NCBI GenBank assembly: GCA_023846275.1
Contig: JAIUJO010000294.1
Span: forward strand, 31,983 to 95,982
Direction of reading: 5' to 3'
Source: Vanilla planifolia
Lineage: Eukaryota > Streptophyta > Magnoliopsida > Asparagales > Orchidaceae
DNA length: 64,000 nucleotides
The position numbers and the translations under genes were made by a program. Under the pieces are notes generated by a model that saw nothing but the letters and a program-made list of their open reading frames with translations, did not search any database and was not told where the DNA came from. Of this stretch, positions 26,852 through 39,499 are shown one piece after another (within the stretch, counting starts at the first letter, position 1; every line of letters begins with the position of its first letter).

Positions 26852-28015
26852 AGATCAAGCTAAATTTGATCATGTCTTTCGATTAAGTGAGATTTGGTCT
26901 GGATCATTTATTTATTCAATGATTAAATTGGAATTAGATTTAGACCATGTGTTCCAACATTAGATTTTAATTTTGATCATATCAAAGATATATTATTTCA
27001 AAAAACAATAAAAATAATCATTTTTCGAAGTTGGATGGCATCACAATCATTAGATGCATCAATCGATTATTGTAAATGAAGCAATAACTATCTAATTTAT
27101 GTATAACTTTGAGAATTAGATCAATTAAGGTCACTATTTAAACGTAGAGGGGGCCTACATTATGTGATCATAAAAATGAACTATTGGATAATCCTAAGTG
27201 CTTGCAATTTTTTATGGAGATAGTTACTAGGGACATTACTCCACATAGCAAGAATGGAAACTTATTTGATCTTTATAAGCCTTGGCCAGGGTACCACAAG
27301 CAAAGAAAGTATGTACAAGAACCCTCTTTGTGCACTTTAGATTTAATCACATGGGTTGACTTGTAACACAAAGACTTACCATTGTTAAACTTGATCTATA
27401 GTTATGTGATGTAAAAAAGCTTCCAAGTTTGATCCAATGTGTTACTCAATCTGGTTCAAGTATTTGTCATCAACTAGAATGGGTCGTAACATGAATCCAA
27501 ATATTTTTGTTAATCGAATGCTAAACCTTAAGCTCTGGGTGAGACTTTCTTTTTGGCAATGTTTGCGATATGGTCAAAAGTTTTTTATTTATTTAATTAT
27601 ATAAGTTTTGATATAATTATTTTCTTAATGTAATAAAAATTTAATAATCAACTAAATATAGAATTTGGTAATAATATATAACTATGTTTTAAATAATGGA
27701 AGGATAAATAAAAAATAGAATTATGCTAAATTAATGAATTATTTAACAAAGCAATTAAGAAAAGAATTGAGAAATTGAAAAATTGAATCTTATTATTTTT
27801 CTAATTCAAGGAGATGATTAAACATTTTAGATTTCTACATATGATTTAAAATTGAGACAAAAAGTGTCTTAAAATTTACATGCTAACACTTTATTTCATA
27901 GTAAAATAAAACCTCATCAAAGCAAATATGCATGTCCTCAATCTTTGAACCTTGCATAACACTCCAAGGTGTTTTGAAGACCATTAGTTTATTATGCTCA
28001 AAGACCATTACTTAT
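26852..28015 (+). repeat. Element E, body and tail (E2)
   Basis: It starts within E at ttagatcaagctaaatttg and runs through gtgagatttgg, atgaagcaataacta, the promoter-like segment near 27,234-27,279, tttaatcacatgggttgac, and a worn tail (gagatgattaaa, gcatgtcctcaatctttga). The right end joins the normal spacer at about 28,015. The 60-codon frame at 27,184-27,366 covers a region that is also partly open in E3 and E6, but in different frames, so coding conservation is not supported. Confidence 0.65.
27234..27279 (+). promoter_or_regulatory. Worn USE/TATA-like promoter segment in E2
   Basis: cattactccacata corresponds to the USE-like gtcccacatca of E3 with changes. A TATA-like ctttataag follows at the matching distance. 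It is probably inactive, but the position is conserved. Confidence 0.3.
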
Positions 28016-28981
28016 TTATTATATTATTAATTTCATTTAATAATTAACATAAGACATCAAACGATAAATTACAATAATAACTTTAATCTAGTTTAATATT
28101 AATGTTAAATATTATTTATTTTTGTTATATAACAAACATCATATGAAGATAATATATTAGAATAATTACATTATTTCTTGTTTCTTAAAATTTTAATTTT
28201 ATGTATGAGTAAAAAAATATTAATTTGATATTAAAATTTTTTTTAAAATGTTTGAAATATTTTCAAATAATAATAAGCATAAATAATTTATTATATTATT
28301 TAATTTTAAATATTATATATTTTTTACATGTTATATTTAGTAAATATTATAAGTTTGTCTATAAGATTTAATTTTTATTTAATTATTTTTTAATTTCTTT
28401 CTCTTCATCTCAATATCTCTCGTATTTTGTGACTACCTCCTCCCTCCTATTATCATACTCTTTTGTCTTATATTTTTTGACCTCTTTCTCTCTCCTATAT
28501 CCTTCTCCCATTATCATTCTCTGCCACTATTTTTCTCTTTATTTTCTCTTATCAATCCATTACTTTCTATCACTTTTGTAGAATAGTTATTGGTATTTTA
28601 TTCTCTTTTTCAAACCCCAAATTAATAATATATCAAAAATCTCTTATGTTGCATAAATTAATATATAAAATTTATTATAAATATATATTTAATCATTTAG
28701 CTTGATGTTGTAATTAAACTTTTTATTTATAAGAATTATAGTATAATTGATAAAATTCTTAGGTGTTAACTTCTACATTATAGAAAGTAAAACTTTACAT
28801 ATTTTTTTAAATATTTTATATTCATTTCATATCAATTAAATATTAAAATTTCATTTTATTATGACATATAATAAGCATAATTGTTTCTAAAAGAACATAT
28901 GGCTAACAATTTCTAAAGTTTTAGAATTGTTTCATTATCTTAAACAAAATGTTATAGCAACTAAATTTTTTTTTCCACTTA
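28016..28981 (+). repeat. 5S-array spacer after E2, with pyrimidine tract
   Basis: It resumes inside the AT-rich spacer, has a shortened pyrimidine tract at 28,385-28,610 (some 120 bp less than usual), and then the lead-in gctaacaatttctaaagtttt to the next 5S block. Confidence 0.75.
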
Positions 28982-29100
28982 TGCTTCTGGGAACACACAA
29001 GCATTGTGGCGCTGGATCTCATTAGAAATATTCAGCAAAGCATGCTTGGCTTAGAGTTGTACTGGGATGGGAAACTTATTAAGAAGTCCTCATGTTGTAA
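28982..29100 (+). pseudogene. 5S rRNA pseudogene, copy 6
   Basis: Full length. It keeps ggcgctggatctcattag, close to the 5S caccggatcccatcag and with a surviving CpG. It also keeps aaagcatgcttgg, actgggatggg and the complete 3' end aagaagtcctcatgttg. The A-box (cagcaaagcatgc) is altered. Confidence 0.9.
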
Positions 29101-30394
29101 ATACCATTTCATATTCCTTCCTATAATTAACGACAATTTTGTTTAAAAACAAGTTAACGTTATAAAGTTAAACTTTTGTAAGTGATAGTTCATAATTATA
29201 ATTTTTTAATAATTAAATTTTAAAAACAACATTATACATTATAATGTTATTATGAATTTTAAATAATAATAAATATGACTAATCATATCTTATAATAAAA
29301 TAATAACTTAAAATAGTTTAATATTGCCAAAATTAACATATATAAAATACAATAAATAAGAATTAACTTATGTTTATGATAGAATAAATTTGTTGTGTAT
29401 AGCATTTTCTAAATATATTTATATTATATAATAAAATATTAAAAATATATAATTATACCATTAATGTTAAATATTTTTTATGTTTATTTTTGACAACACA
29501 TAATATAAAGATAATAAATAAGAATAACTACATTATTTCTATTTAATTATTTTTTAAAAATTTTAATTATGAATAAAATAATATTAAATTAATAAGCAAA
29601 GTATTTCTTTAAATATTTGTAGGTTATAAAATAATAATAAATGTCTAATATTTTCTTATTTTATTATTATTAAAAATTATATATTATTTGTTGATTATAT
29701 TTAATTAATATTATATGTTTAATTATTAATATGTAACTTTTATTTAGTTATTTTTCTCACTTTCTTAGTGTCTCTCCTGTTTCTTGACTTCTTATTATCC
29801 CCTGCTATCGTTCTATTATTGGTCTTTTCATTCCATATCTTTTTATAATTTTTCCTTTTGACTAATCCTCCTTCATTCTTTATTTTCTCATTTATATTTC
29901 TATTTATTTTTTTCTCTTCATTAAATATTGTCTTAGTAATATTCTTTATTAATTTTCTCTCAAATTTTCTCTTACCAATCTTTTAGTTTTTATCTTTTTT
30001 AAAAAAATACTTGTCTCTATCTCGATTATCTCTTTTTCAGGCCATCAATTACAAATGTTTAAGAATTATCTTATGATTTATAGTTTACATATCATAATTA
30101 TGATTATTATGTATTTTGTTTTTTATATTGATCTCATAATTTTTTTTATTCATAAAAAGAATAAGATAATTAAAGAAAATACAACATATTAATGTCTACA
30201 TTAGTGAAGATAATAGTTTGTGGTTTTTCCTTTAATTACATATGAATAAAATATTGATATTAGAGAATTTTTTGACATATATAATAGTCATATTTTTTGA
30301 AAAGTACATTTTCTTAAAAGTTTTTAAAATTTTAAAACTAGCTCATTTCCTTCAACATAATAATCACATTACTAAGATTATTTTTCTATTGTAT
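29101..30394 (+). repeat. 5S-array spacer with pyrimidine tract
   Basis: A normal unit of about 1,413 bp from start to start. AT-rich spacer, pyrimidine tract at 29,745-30,045, lead-in with aatcacattactaagatta before the next 5S. Confidence 0.8.
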
Positions 30395-30511
30395 ACGTGT
30401 GTGACCACATAAGTATTGTGGCATTAGATCTCACTAGGAGGCAGAAGTTAAGCTTGCATTGCTAAAAGTATTATTAAGATGGGTGCCCTCTTTAGAAGTC
30501 ATAATGTTGAA
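30395..30511 (+). pseudogene. 5S rRNA pseudogene, copy 7
   Basis: Full length. It keeps gtgtgaccacataagtattg, gatctcactagga, agaagttaagcttgc and gatgggtgccctc, and ends ataatgttga. The IE region (tgctaaaagtatta) is degraded. Confidence 0.88.
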
Positions 30512-30839
30512 AATTATTTTTCATTTTCCTTTTTTTTATTGAATGGCAATTTATTTTAACATGTTAATGCTTAAAAAATATATTTATACGAATGATATTT
30601 TTTATTTAAAATTTTAATAACTAATTTTTGATAATAAATTTGTAACATTTTCATGAATTTTATATAAAAATAAATATGATATAACATATGATGTAATAAA
30701 ATAATACATTAATATAGTTTATTATAAATCAAAATATATTATATAAATTATAATTGATATAATTATTATAGTTAAGTCACAAAAATTGACTTTTTTCTTA
30801 TTTAAATTTCGCACAAATAAGATTTTTATTCTTTTATTT
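30512..30839 (+). repeat. Truncated spacer (partial unit duplication)
   Basis: Only about 330 bp separate 5S copies 7 and 8. The post-5S spacer runs to about 30,760, then jumps to a lead-in like the sequence just before a 5S block. The pyrimidine tract is absent. This fits an unequal exchange that duplicated part of a unit. Confidence 0.65.
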
Positions 30840-30916
30840 TCATGTGGATCCACATAGGCATTATAATGTTAGATCAAATTAGAGCTCAAAAGTTATGAAT
30901 GCTTGTGTGAGAGTTG
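30840..30916 (+). pseudogene. 5S rRNA pseudogene, copy 8 (3' truncated)
   Basis: The 5' two thirds only: catgtggatccacatag, gttagatcaaattagagctc, atgcttgtgtgagagttg. It then runs directly into ttttttctaatgg, the spacer. The C-box is missing. Confidence 0.8.
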
Positions 30917-32201
30917 TTTTTTTCTAATGGACTTTATTGATTTTAATTGCTTTTTATCATAAAAAATTAAATTATAATAAATGATAGTTTATAATTAGTA
31001 TTTTAAAAAATAATTGTTAATAATAACATTATAACACTAACAACAATTTTATATAAAAATTTATATTACATATCATATGATATAATAAAATAATAACATT
31101 CACATTATTTAATATTGAAAAATATAACTTTCAGTAATTTTAATAAATTAGAGTTAATTTATGTTCATAATCACAATTATATGTTGTGCGTAAAATTTTT
31201 TAATTACGATAGTGTTATATTTAAAAATATTTAGGGAAAAAAATACTATCATTAATGTTAGATACTATTTATATTTATAATCTATATAACAACATGTAAA
31301 CATAACATATTAGAGTAATTATATTATTACTTCTTTAATTAAATTTTAAAAAAATGCATAATTAAAAAAATATTAAACTAATAATAAGAATATTTTTTAG
31401 GTATTCGTAATATTCTAAAAAAATAATAAGACAAAACATTTTTATATGCTATTATTTTGAAGTATTATAGATGATTAAATTATTTTATTTTAAAAATTAA
31501 AAATTAATTTTTAAAGATTTAACTTATATTTTTAAATTTCACATATTCTATTAATTTCTTCTCTCTTATTATCATTATTTTGTTTGTTTCTTTATTTTTT
31601 TATCTATTTAAATTCTTGATGGCCTCTTTCTCTTCTTTATCCTTCTCTACATTGTTATTTCTCACTCTTTTTCGTTTATTTGTTTATTTTCTCTAACTCC
31701 TCTATATTCTCTCATTTATTTCCCACTTCATTAAATCGTCTATCATATCTCACAGTTACGATCATTTGCTATATTTTTCACATATCAATTTATGTTTTTC
31801 TCTCTATTATAGAATCGTTATCCATCATCATTAGCCTTTTTTTCAAACAATTAATTAATAAGAATAAAAAATCTATCATGTTTCATAGCTTAAAAATTAG
31901 TTTTTATGATAAATATATATTTTGTATTATTTGACTTTATTACAAAACTTAATTTTTTTTATAAGAGTTTGTAGAAAATGGATGAAATTTTTTTTCTAAT
32001 TTCTATGTTATATCAAATAATAGTTTATATAATGATTTATTAACTTTATGTAAAGAAGCATTAATATTCAAATATATGATTAAATATCTATATATGTATT
32101 CCCTTTTTTCAATAAGCGCATACCTAATAATTTAGAAAATTATAGAGTAGTGTACTGTCTTCAAGACAATGGTCGCACAGTTGTGCTCTTTTTCTATTCT
32201 A
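30917..32201 (+). repeat. 5S-array spacer with pyrimidine tract
   Basis: The AT-rich spacer is followed by a pyrimidine tract at 31,545-31,850, then a lead-in with ataatttagaaaattatag and a C-containing variant (ggtcgcacagttgtgc) close to the next 5S. The 84-codon frame at 31,680-31,934 starts inside the tract. Confidence 0.8.
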
Positions 32202-32320
32202 TGCCTGTCTGACCACACACGCATTGCAGCAATAGATCTTATCAAAACTCCAAAACTAAGCATATTTGGGTATTGGTAGTATTGTGTTGGGTGACCTTTT
32301 TAGAAATCCTCAAGTTGCAC
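32202..32320 (+). pseudogene. 5S rRNA pseudogene, copy 9
   Basis: Full length at 119 bp, with a proper 3' end caagttgcac. It keeps tctgaccacacacgcattg, gatcttatcaaaactcc, aactaagcatatttggg and ttgggtgacct. The IE region is changed (tattggtag). Confidence 0.9.
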
Positions 32321-33586
32321 ATATTTTTTCGTTGCAATCCATTTTCTAATAACATGTTTAAAGAATTAATTAGTATTTTAGTAATTAGTTATTTATAATA
32401 ACTTTATAATATTATTATTAGTTTTATATAATAATAAATATGCCACATATATGGTATAATAAAATAAAAAATTTAATATAGTTTGATATTAAGAAAAATA
32501 ATTTAAATAAACTATAATAAATTTTAATTAATAAATTTTTATAATAGTGTATTTTCTTCACATAAAAGTTTTAAAATATAGTAATATTACGTTATAGAAT
32601 ACTAGATATCTAAAATTATATCAATATTGTTAAAGAGTTTTTATGTTTATTAGGTATATTATATCATAAAAAAAATATATTAGATTTGTTATATTATTTT
32701 TTATTTGATTAACATTTATGAATTTTGGTCTAAGAAAAATAACATAATATTAATACAAAAAATAATCTTTAAATTTTTGTAAACTCTAATATATTATTAA
32801 ACTTTAAATGATTTTTATATTTTATTATTGCAAAATATTATATTTGATTAAATTATTTTATTTAGCATATATTATATATTTAATTATTAAGATTTAAATT
32901 TTATTTTTTTATTTCTCTCACTTATTTTTCATTATCTCAAAATCTTTCACGCTATATTTCTTACTACTCAATCTTATTAGTAATATCTTATTTGCCTCCC
33001 CTTACCCTTCTCATATTTCTATTTGCCTAAAACTCACTTTTATCCTTCCTTATTTTCTAATTTCTCGTTCCCTTTCATTTTTTATTCACTTTATCTCTTA
33101 CATATTCTTTCTTTCCTTTTTCTCTGCATTAAATCATCTCTAAATAATTTCTATTACTATTTTGCTCTGATAATTCGATGATGTTCTTCATAAATCATTG
33201 AATACTTATTTCGATCTCTAACATCTCTATTGTAGCCCATCAATTAATAATATTTTAGAAATATATAATATTGCTTAGTTTAATATATAATACTTACAAA
33301 AAAATGTATTTTATTATCTATATTAATAACGTAGCTTTCTTTTTTATATATTAAGATAATGGAAAAAATCTTATATCTAATTTATATGGTATCAAAAAAT
33401 AATTGCTTATGAAGAATTTTCTTAATTTTATATAAATAAAAGATTTATATTAAAATATATTATGGCATATATAATAAGCACCATTCTCTTAAATGTACAT
33501 ATGCTTGATAATTTTGAAAATTTTACAAATTCTTGATTATCTTCAACAAAATAAAGACATAACTAAGACTTGATTTTCAATTATGT
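32321..33586 (+). repeat. 5S-array spacer with pyrimidine tract
   Basis: A normal unit. Tract at 32,895-33,240, slightly interrupted by A residues. Lead-in gcttgataattttgaaaatt just before the 5S block. Confidence 0.8.
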
Positions 33587-33703
33587 GAGTGTGTGACCAC
33601 ACCAGCAATATGGCATTACATATTGTTAAAACTCCGAAGTTAATCTTGCTTCCACGTGAGTAGTATTGTGATGTGTGACCTCTTGAGAAGTCCTCATGTT
33701 GCA
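33587..33703 (+). pseudogene. 5S rRNA pseudogene, copy 10
   Basis: One of the better copies. gtgtgaccacaccagca is almost ancestral, actccgaagttaa retains a CpG lost in most copies, and gacctcttgagaagtcc plus tcatgttgca complete the 3' end. Defects are in the A-box/IE interval (tcttgcttccacgtgag). Confidence 0.92.
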
Positions 33704-34277
33704 AATTATTTTTAATATTCCTTTTTCTAAGGGGAGTTAATTTGTTTTAATTACATGACAATATTAAATTATTATAACTTATGGTTAATAATTCCTAATG
33801 TAGTAATCAGTTTTTTCTTCCTCTCTTTCATTTACTTATTTATTTTCTCTCTCTCCCATAAATTCTCTCTTTTCTTTTCGTCTTCATCAAATCATCTCTC
33901 ATCCCTTCTATTAGTATTTTCTTATTTATTTTTATTTTTTCAATTTCTGTCGTTCTGTTTTACAGAATAGTTATCTCCATCACCATTATCTCTTTTTTAG
34001 CTAATCAATTAAGAATATAAAAGAAATCTCTCATGTTAAATAGATAAATGTAGAATATTAAAAATAATTTTTTATTTATTGTTTAAATTTAATTACATAA
34101 TTTAAAATTTTATTTATAATATTTGGAACGTAATGTAAGAAAATGTTATGTATAACATATATGTAGGCATAAAGTTTTTCTTAAAGTGCACAAGTTTGAT
34201 AACTTAGAAAATGTTAGAAAATATTACATTATCCTGAGGACAATACTAGTAGAAATACGATTTCTTTTCTTTTGTAT
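33704..34277 (+). repeat. Shortened spacer
   Basis: A unit of only about 691 bp. The post-5S spacer breaks off near 33,805 and resumes inside the pyrimidine tract (33,810-34,000), a deletion of about 650 bp. The 71-codon frame at 33,755-33,970 bridges the deletion joint and is an artefact. Confidence 0.7.
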
Positions 34278-34393
34278 ACATGTATCACCACACCAACGTT
34301 ATAGCAATTGAACTTGTTGCAAGTCCAAAGTTCAGAATAACTGAGCATGAGTAATTTGGGGATGGGTGACATCATAAGGAGTGTTCTTGTTAA
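34278..34393 (+). pseudogene. 5S rRNA pseudogene, copy 11
   Basis: Full length. It keeps tatcaccacaccaacg, agtccaaagtt and gggatgggtgacatc; the middle (cagaataactgagc) is degraded. It ends gtgttcttgtta. Confidence 0.85.
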
Positions 34394-35549
34394 TATGTTT
34401 TTATAACAATTTTTTTCTAATGAATGAAAACTTTTTTAACATATTAATGTTCAAAAAATTAAATTATTAGAAATTAGATATTAATAATAGCTCTATAATA
34501 TCATTACTCATTTTATATAAAGCAACATATGTTTTTAATAACAAATTAGAATTAATTTAATTTTATAATAATCTTTATATTGTCTATAAATTTTTTTCGT
34601 ATAGTAATATAATATTATAGAATATTAAAAAATCTAAATTATATCATTAATGTTAAGTATTGCATAATATAAAAATGATATTTGAGAATAGTTGTATTAT
34701 TTTTATTTAGTTAACTTCACCATTTTTAAGTATGAATAGAGTAATGTAATATTAATAGTCAAGTTATTTGTTAAATATTTTTTAAAATATTAAAATAATG
34801 TTCAAAATTAAATAATATTATTTTTTATTATGATAAAATACTATAGATAATCTAAATGGCATGTTAATATATATTAGATTTTTTATTATAAAGAATAAAT
34901 TTTTATTTAACTATTTCTCTTTTTTTTCTCTTTATCTCAATATCTCTTGCATTCTCTCACTTCTTACTCTATCCTATTATCATTTCTTATTTATCTCTTT
35001 ATTCTATGTCTCTTTATATCTTTCTTGACCTCAAACTCTCCTCTATCTTTCTTTATTTTCTCTTTTCTCTTTCCTTATCACTTATTTAATTATTATCTCT
35101 ATATCATTTATCTTTTTTCTTATCTTTTCTGCTACATTAAATTATCTCTTAGTAGTCACCATCGCCACTTTGCTCTCTGTTTTGCACTTATCAATCCCTC
35201 AATTAATAATATTTAAGAAATCTCTTATGCTATATAGTTCAATATAGCATAATTACTAAAGGCATATATTTTATTATTTATATTTATTAAATAATTTAAT
35301 TATTTAATAATAAAAATAAAAAAATATAGGTAGAAAATCTAATGTAATAATGTACACTTTAGCAAAAATAATGATTTATGTAAACTTTGATTACTTTTAC
35401 ATAAATAAAGTATTGATATTATTATATATATTGGACATATCGAAAATAATTTTTCAAAAGTGCATATGTTTGTTTAATTTTAAAATTTTAGAAATTGTTC
35501 ATTATCTTTAATGCAGTATCACATTACTTAATTTTCTTTTCATTTGTAT
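34394..35549 (+). repeat. 5S-array spacer with pyrimidine tract
   Basis: AT-rich spacer with some shortening, pyrimidine tract 34,905-35,200, lead-in atgtttgtttaattttaaaa. The 89-codon frame at 34,947-35,216 is tract sequence. Confidence 0.8.
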
Positions 35550-35666
35550 TTTGTGCATCCCCACGAGCATTATTGCTTTAGATCTCACTAAAACTCCAAA
35601 GTTCATCTTACTTGGGTGTGACTAGCATTGAAATAGGTGACCTCTTAAGTAGTCCTCATACTTTAA
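35550..35666 (+). pseudogene. 5S rRNA pseudogene, copy 12
   Basis: Full length. It keeps ccccacgagcatta, agatctcactaaaactcc, aaagttcatcttacttggg and ataggtgacctctta. It ends cctcatactttaa. Confidence 0.88.
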
Positions 35667-36824
35667 ATAATTTTTCATTTCCATTCAATAATATTGTTAT
35701 AAATTCCATATAATAATAAAAATGACACATCATAGATACGATGAAAATAAACTTTAATATAGTTTAATATTATGAAAATTTAATTATGTAAATTATAATA
35801 AATTAATAATAATTTAAATTTACCATAGAGTATATAAGATGTGTTTATAAATTCTAAAATATAGTAATATTTTATTGTAGAATATTAAAAATATTCAATT
35901 ATATCATTAATGTTAAATATTATTTATAATTATTATCTATACTAGTTCATATAAAGATAATATATTACCATAATTATATTATTTATTATGTAAGAGTTAA
36001 AAAAGTTTTTAAAGATTTGAAATATTCTACAATAATAACAACATAATGTTTTTATATTTTATTATTATTAAAAACTACATATGATTTACTTTTGATTTTT
36101 AATAAAAATATTAATCAAATTATTAAAACTTATGTTTTTTTAATTATTTCTCTTATTGACTTTTCTTTATCTCATTCTCTAGAATACTCTCTCACTTCTC
36201 TCTTCTATTATCATTCTCGAATTGTTCTTCATTCTTTATCTTATTATTATTTTGTTAGCCTAACTTTCTCTTATATCCTTTACTACTTTCTCAGTCCTTC
36301 TACTGTTTTATTTATTTTTCTCTTTATCTACTCTACATTCTCTTTTTTATTCCTCTTTAATAAATCATCTCTTATTTCTCTCTTTTATTATTATCTTCTC
36401 TATTTTCTCTTATTAATTGGTGCCTTTTGTTCTTTCATATAGAATAATATCTCCATCACCATTAGCATTTTTTACTCCCATCAATTAACAATATTAAGAA
36501 AATCTCTCTTGTTACATTTTAAATGTATAATATTTATGGTTATTATATATAAATTTAATTTATGACATAATTTAATTTTTAATTTATAAGAATGATAACA
36601 TAATGAAAGCAAATATTATCTATTAAAATCTATATTACTAATTATAATAATTTAAATAATTATTTCTTATTTTACATTAAAAAATATTTTTATTACAATA
36701 TATTATGCCACATACAAGCATAATGTTTTTACGACACATGTTTGAAAATTTAGAAAATTATAAAAATTGGTACATAAATATTAAGATAATAATAATCACA
36801 TTATTATAAATTTTTGCATTTTAT
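35667..36824 (+). repeat. 5S-array spacer with pyrimidine tract
   Basis: The spacer is shortened at its start. The tract at 36,130-36,485 is among the longest and gives the 116-codon hydrophobic frame 36,092-36,442. The lead-in follows with gtttgaaaatttagaaaatt. Confidence 0.8.
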
Positions 36825-36944
36825 GTGGTTAAATGACTACTTGAACATTATAGCATCGGATCTTATTAAAACTCCAAAGCTAAGTATACTTTGGTAAGAG
36901 TAGTATTTGAATGGGTGACCTTCTGAGAGGACATTATTTTGCAC
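36825..36944 (+). pseudogene. 5S rRNA pseudogene, copy 13
   Basis: Full length at about 120 bp. It keeps gcatcggatcttatta (a surviving CpG), aaactccaaagctaag, agagtagtatttgaatggg and gtgaccttctgagagg. It ends with a proper ttgcac. Confidence 0.9.
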
Positions 36945-38144
36945 GTATGTTTTCTTATCAATCATTTTTCTTGTGAATTTTGATTAATTTCAAAATATTA
37001 ATGTTAAAAAATAAAATTTTTATAAGTCATAACTTTAAATTACCTTTTTTGTTATTAATTATTAATTATCATTTTATAGTGCCATCATAATTTTTTTGTA
37101 ATACTATTTATACATCTTATAGAATTTTTTAATTATAATAATATTAGATCATAGTATATAAAACAATCTAAAATTATATTATTAATGCTAAATATTATTT
37201 ACCTTTATTATGTACATTACATCATAAAATATAATATGATGGACAAATTGTTTTATTTTATTTAATTATTTTTTATTGTAAGAATTAATAAAATTATATA
37301 ATATTAGTAATCTAAAGATTCTTTAAATAAAAGTACTAATTTAAATTAATATTAATTATAAAATATCTTCCATAACTTTGCACATATAAAACATTATATA
37401 TCATGATTTTGTCTATATTTAATAAATATTATATGATTAATCATTAAGATTTAACTTTCATTAAATTATTTCTTACTTTTTTTGCTTTATTTCAAAATCT
37501 CTTAGTCTCACATACTACATTATCTAATTATCATTGTGTTATTTGTCTCTTCATTCTTTATTTCTTTTTTTGCTTCGAATAATCCTTATTCTTTTATATT
37601 TTCTCATTTATTTTGCATTTTATTTTTTTTCTAATATCTCTATCTCCTATATTTCTTATTTTTTCTTTTAATTAAATAATTTTTAAATAATGTATTTTTC
37701 TATTTTCTCTCTTTTCTGCTCTTACTAATGTGTGACTTTCTCTCTATGTTACAGAATAGTCATTTTCATCTTCATTTTCTAATACAACCAATCAATTAAT
37801 AATAGTTAAGAAATATCTCGTGCTGCACAATTCTGTATATAATATTTAAAATAAATTTAAATTCCATTATTTATATTTACAATGTAATTTATCTTTTTAT
37901 TTATAAAAAAGATAATATGATAGATGAAAATTCTTCTGTATTTATGTATATGTTATAGAAAGATAATTATTTAGTTGAATATTTTTTAATTAAAATAAAA
38001 AAGATTTATAATAGAAGATATCATTACAAATATAGTAAGCATAATTTTTTTAGTATTACATATTCTTGATTATTTTGAAAATTTTAGAAATTATTCATTA
38101 TTTTCAAAACAATAACCAGAAAACTAAGCTTTTTTGTCCATTTT
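36945..38144 (+). repeat. 5S-array spacer with pyrimidine tract
   Basis: AT-rich spacer with internal loss, pyrimidine tract at 37,450-37,795, lead-in tcttgattattttgaaaatt and aaactaagctttttt. Confidence 0.8.
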
Positions 38145-38263
38145 ACGCTTGTGCCACCACATGAGCTTTATAGCAGTAGATGTCATTAGAACTCCAATTT
38201 TTAGCTTGGTTAGATAGGTGTCATATTCTATTTGTTATCCTCCTTAGAAGTCCTTATCTAAGA
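38145..38263 (+). pseudogene. 5S rRNA pseudogene, copy 14
   Basis: The 5' half is clear (ccaccacatgagcttta, atgtcattagaactcc). The 3' half is poor (tagataggtgtcatattc) until ttagaagtccttatc. Confidence 0.8.
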
Positions 38264-39499
38264 AATATTTTTTCATATTCATTTTTATAGCAAAAGACCA
38301 TTTATTTTATTATCATGTTAACCTTAAATAATTAAATTATTACAAATGATAGCTTATAATTACAATTTTAGTAGTTAATTTTCGAGAAAACCCTTTAAAA
38401 ATTAGTAAATTTCGTATATGAATAAATATTGCACATCATAAGATATAATAAAATAATAACTTTAATATAGTTTAAGATTAAACAAAGTGACATCTATGAA
38501 CTATAACATATTTGAATCAACTTATGATTATAATAACATATAATTTTTTAAATATTGTAGTATTATTTCATATAATATTAGAAACTTAAAATTATATCAC
38601 TAATATTAAATGTTATATATTTTTATTATTTATATTATGTCACATAAGGTTAATATATTAGATTAATAATATTATTTCATGTTCAATTATCTTTTTAATT
38701 TTTTCTATAAATAAAATAATATTAAATTAATAGTAAAAATATTTGATAAATATTTAAAATAATCTAAAATAATATTAAAATTAATTTTTTTTATCTGTTA
38801 TTGTTATTAAATATTAGATATCATTATCTTGTTATTTTTATTAAATATTATATGCTTAATCATTTAAATTTAACTACTATTTAATTATTTTCTTTAGTTT
38901 TTCTTTTTATCTAAATGTCTCTGATATTCACTCACTTGTTACCGTCTTCTTTTATAATTCTCTTTTTTCTCTTCATTTTCTATCTACATATATTTTTCTT
39001 GGCCTTCCTTTCTCTTAAATCCTTCACTACTCTCATTTCTTCCATCCTTTCATTTATTTATTTATTTTCTCTATTTTTTCTTTATTATCCCTTCTCTTTT
39101 CACATCATTAAATGTTCTCTCACCTTTTTTTATTACTATTTCATTATCTATTTTGCTTTTATCAATTTGTTTCTTTTTCTCTCTTATATAATAATTATCT
39201 CTATTTTCATTATCTTTTTCAGCCTATCAATTAACCATACTTAAAAAATCTATCATTTCATATATTTAATATATAATATTTTTATTAAATATATATTTCA
39301 TTATTTATATTTGATATGTAATTAAATTTTTTTATTTCAAAGAATGATAATATAATAGTATAAAAACTTATATATTAATGTCTATGTTATTAACAATAAT
39401 AGTAAATGCTTTTTAATATTTTTATAAAAAAAAATATTTACATTAAAAGTTTTTGTTACATAAATAATAAGCACAAGGGCCTTTAAATGTTCATATATT
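38264..39499 (+). repeat. 5S-array spacer with pyrimidine tract, ends at E3
   Basis: The AT-rich spacer, a pyrimidine tract at 38,880-39,235 (109-codon hydrophobic frame 38,915-39,244) and a lead-in reach about 39,490. Instead of the 5S block, element E begins after gttcatatattagtgaa. Confidence 0.75.
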
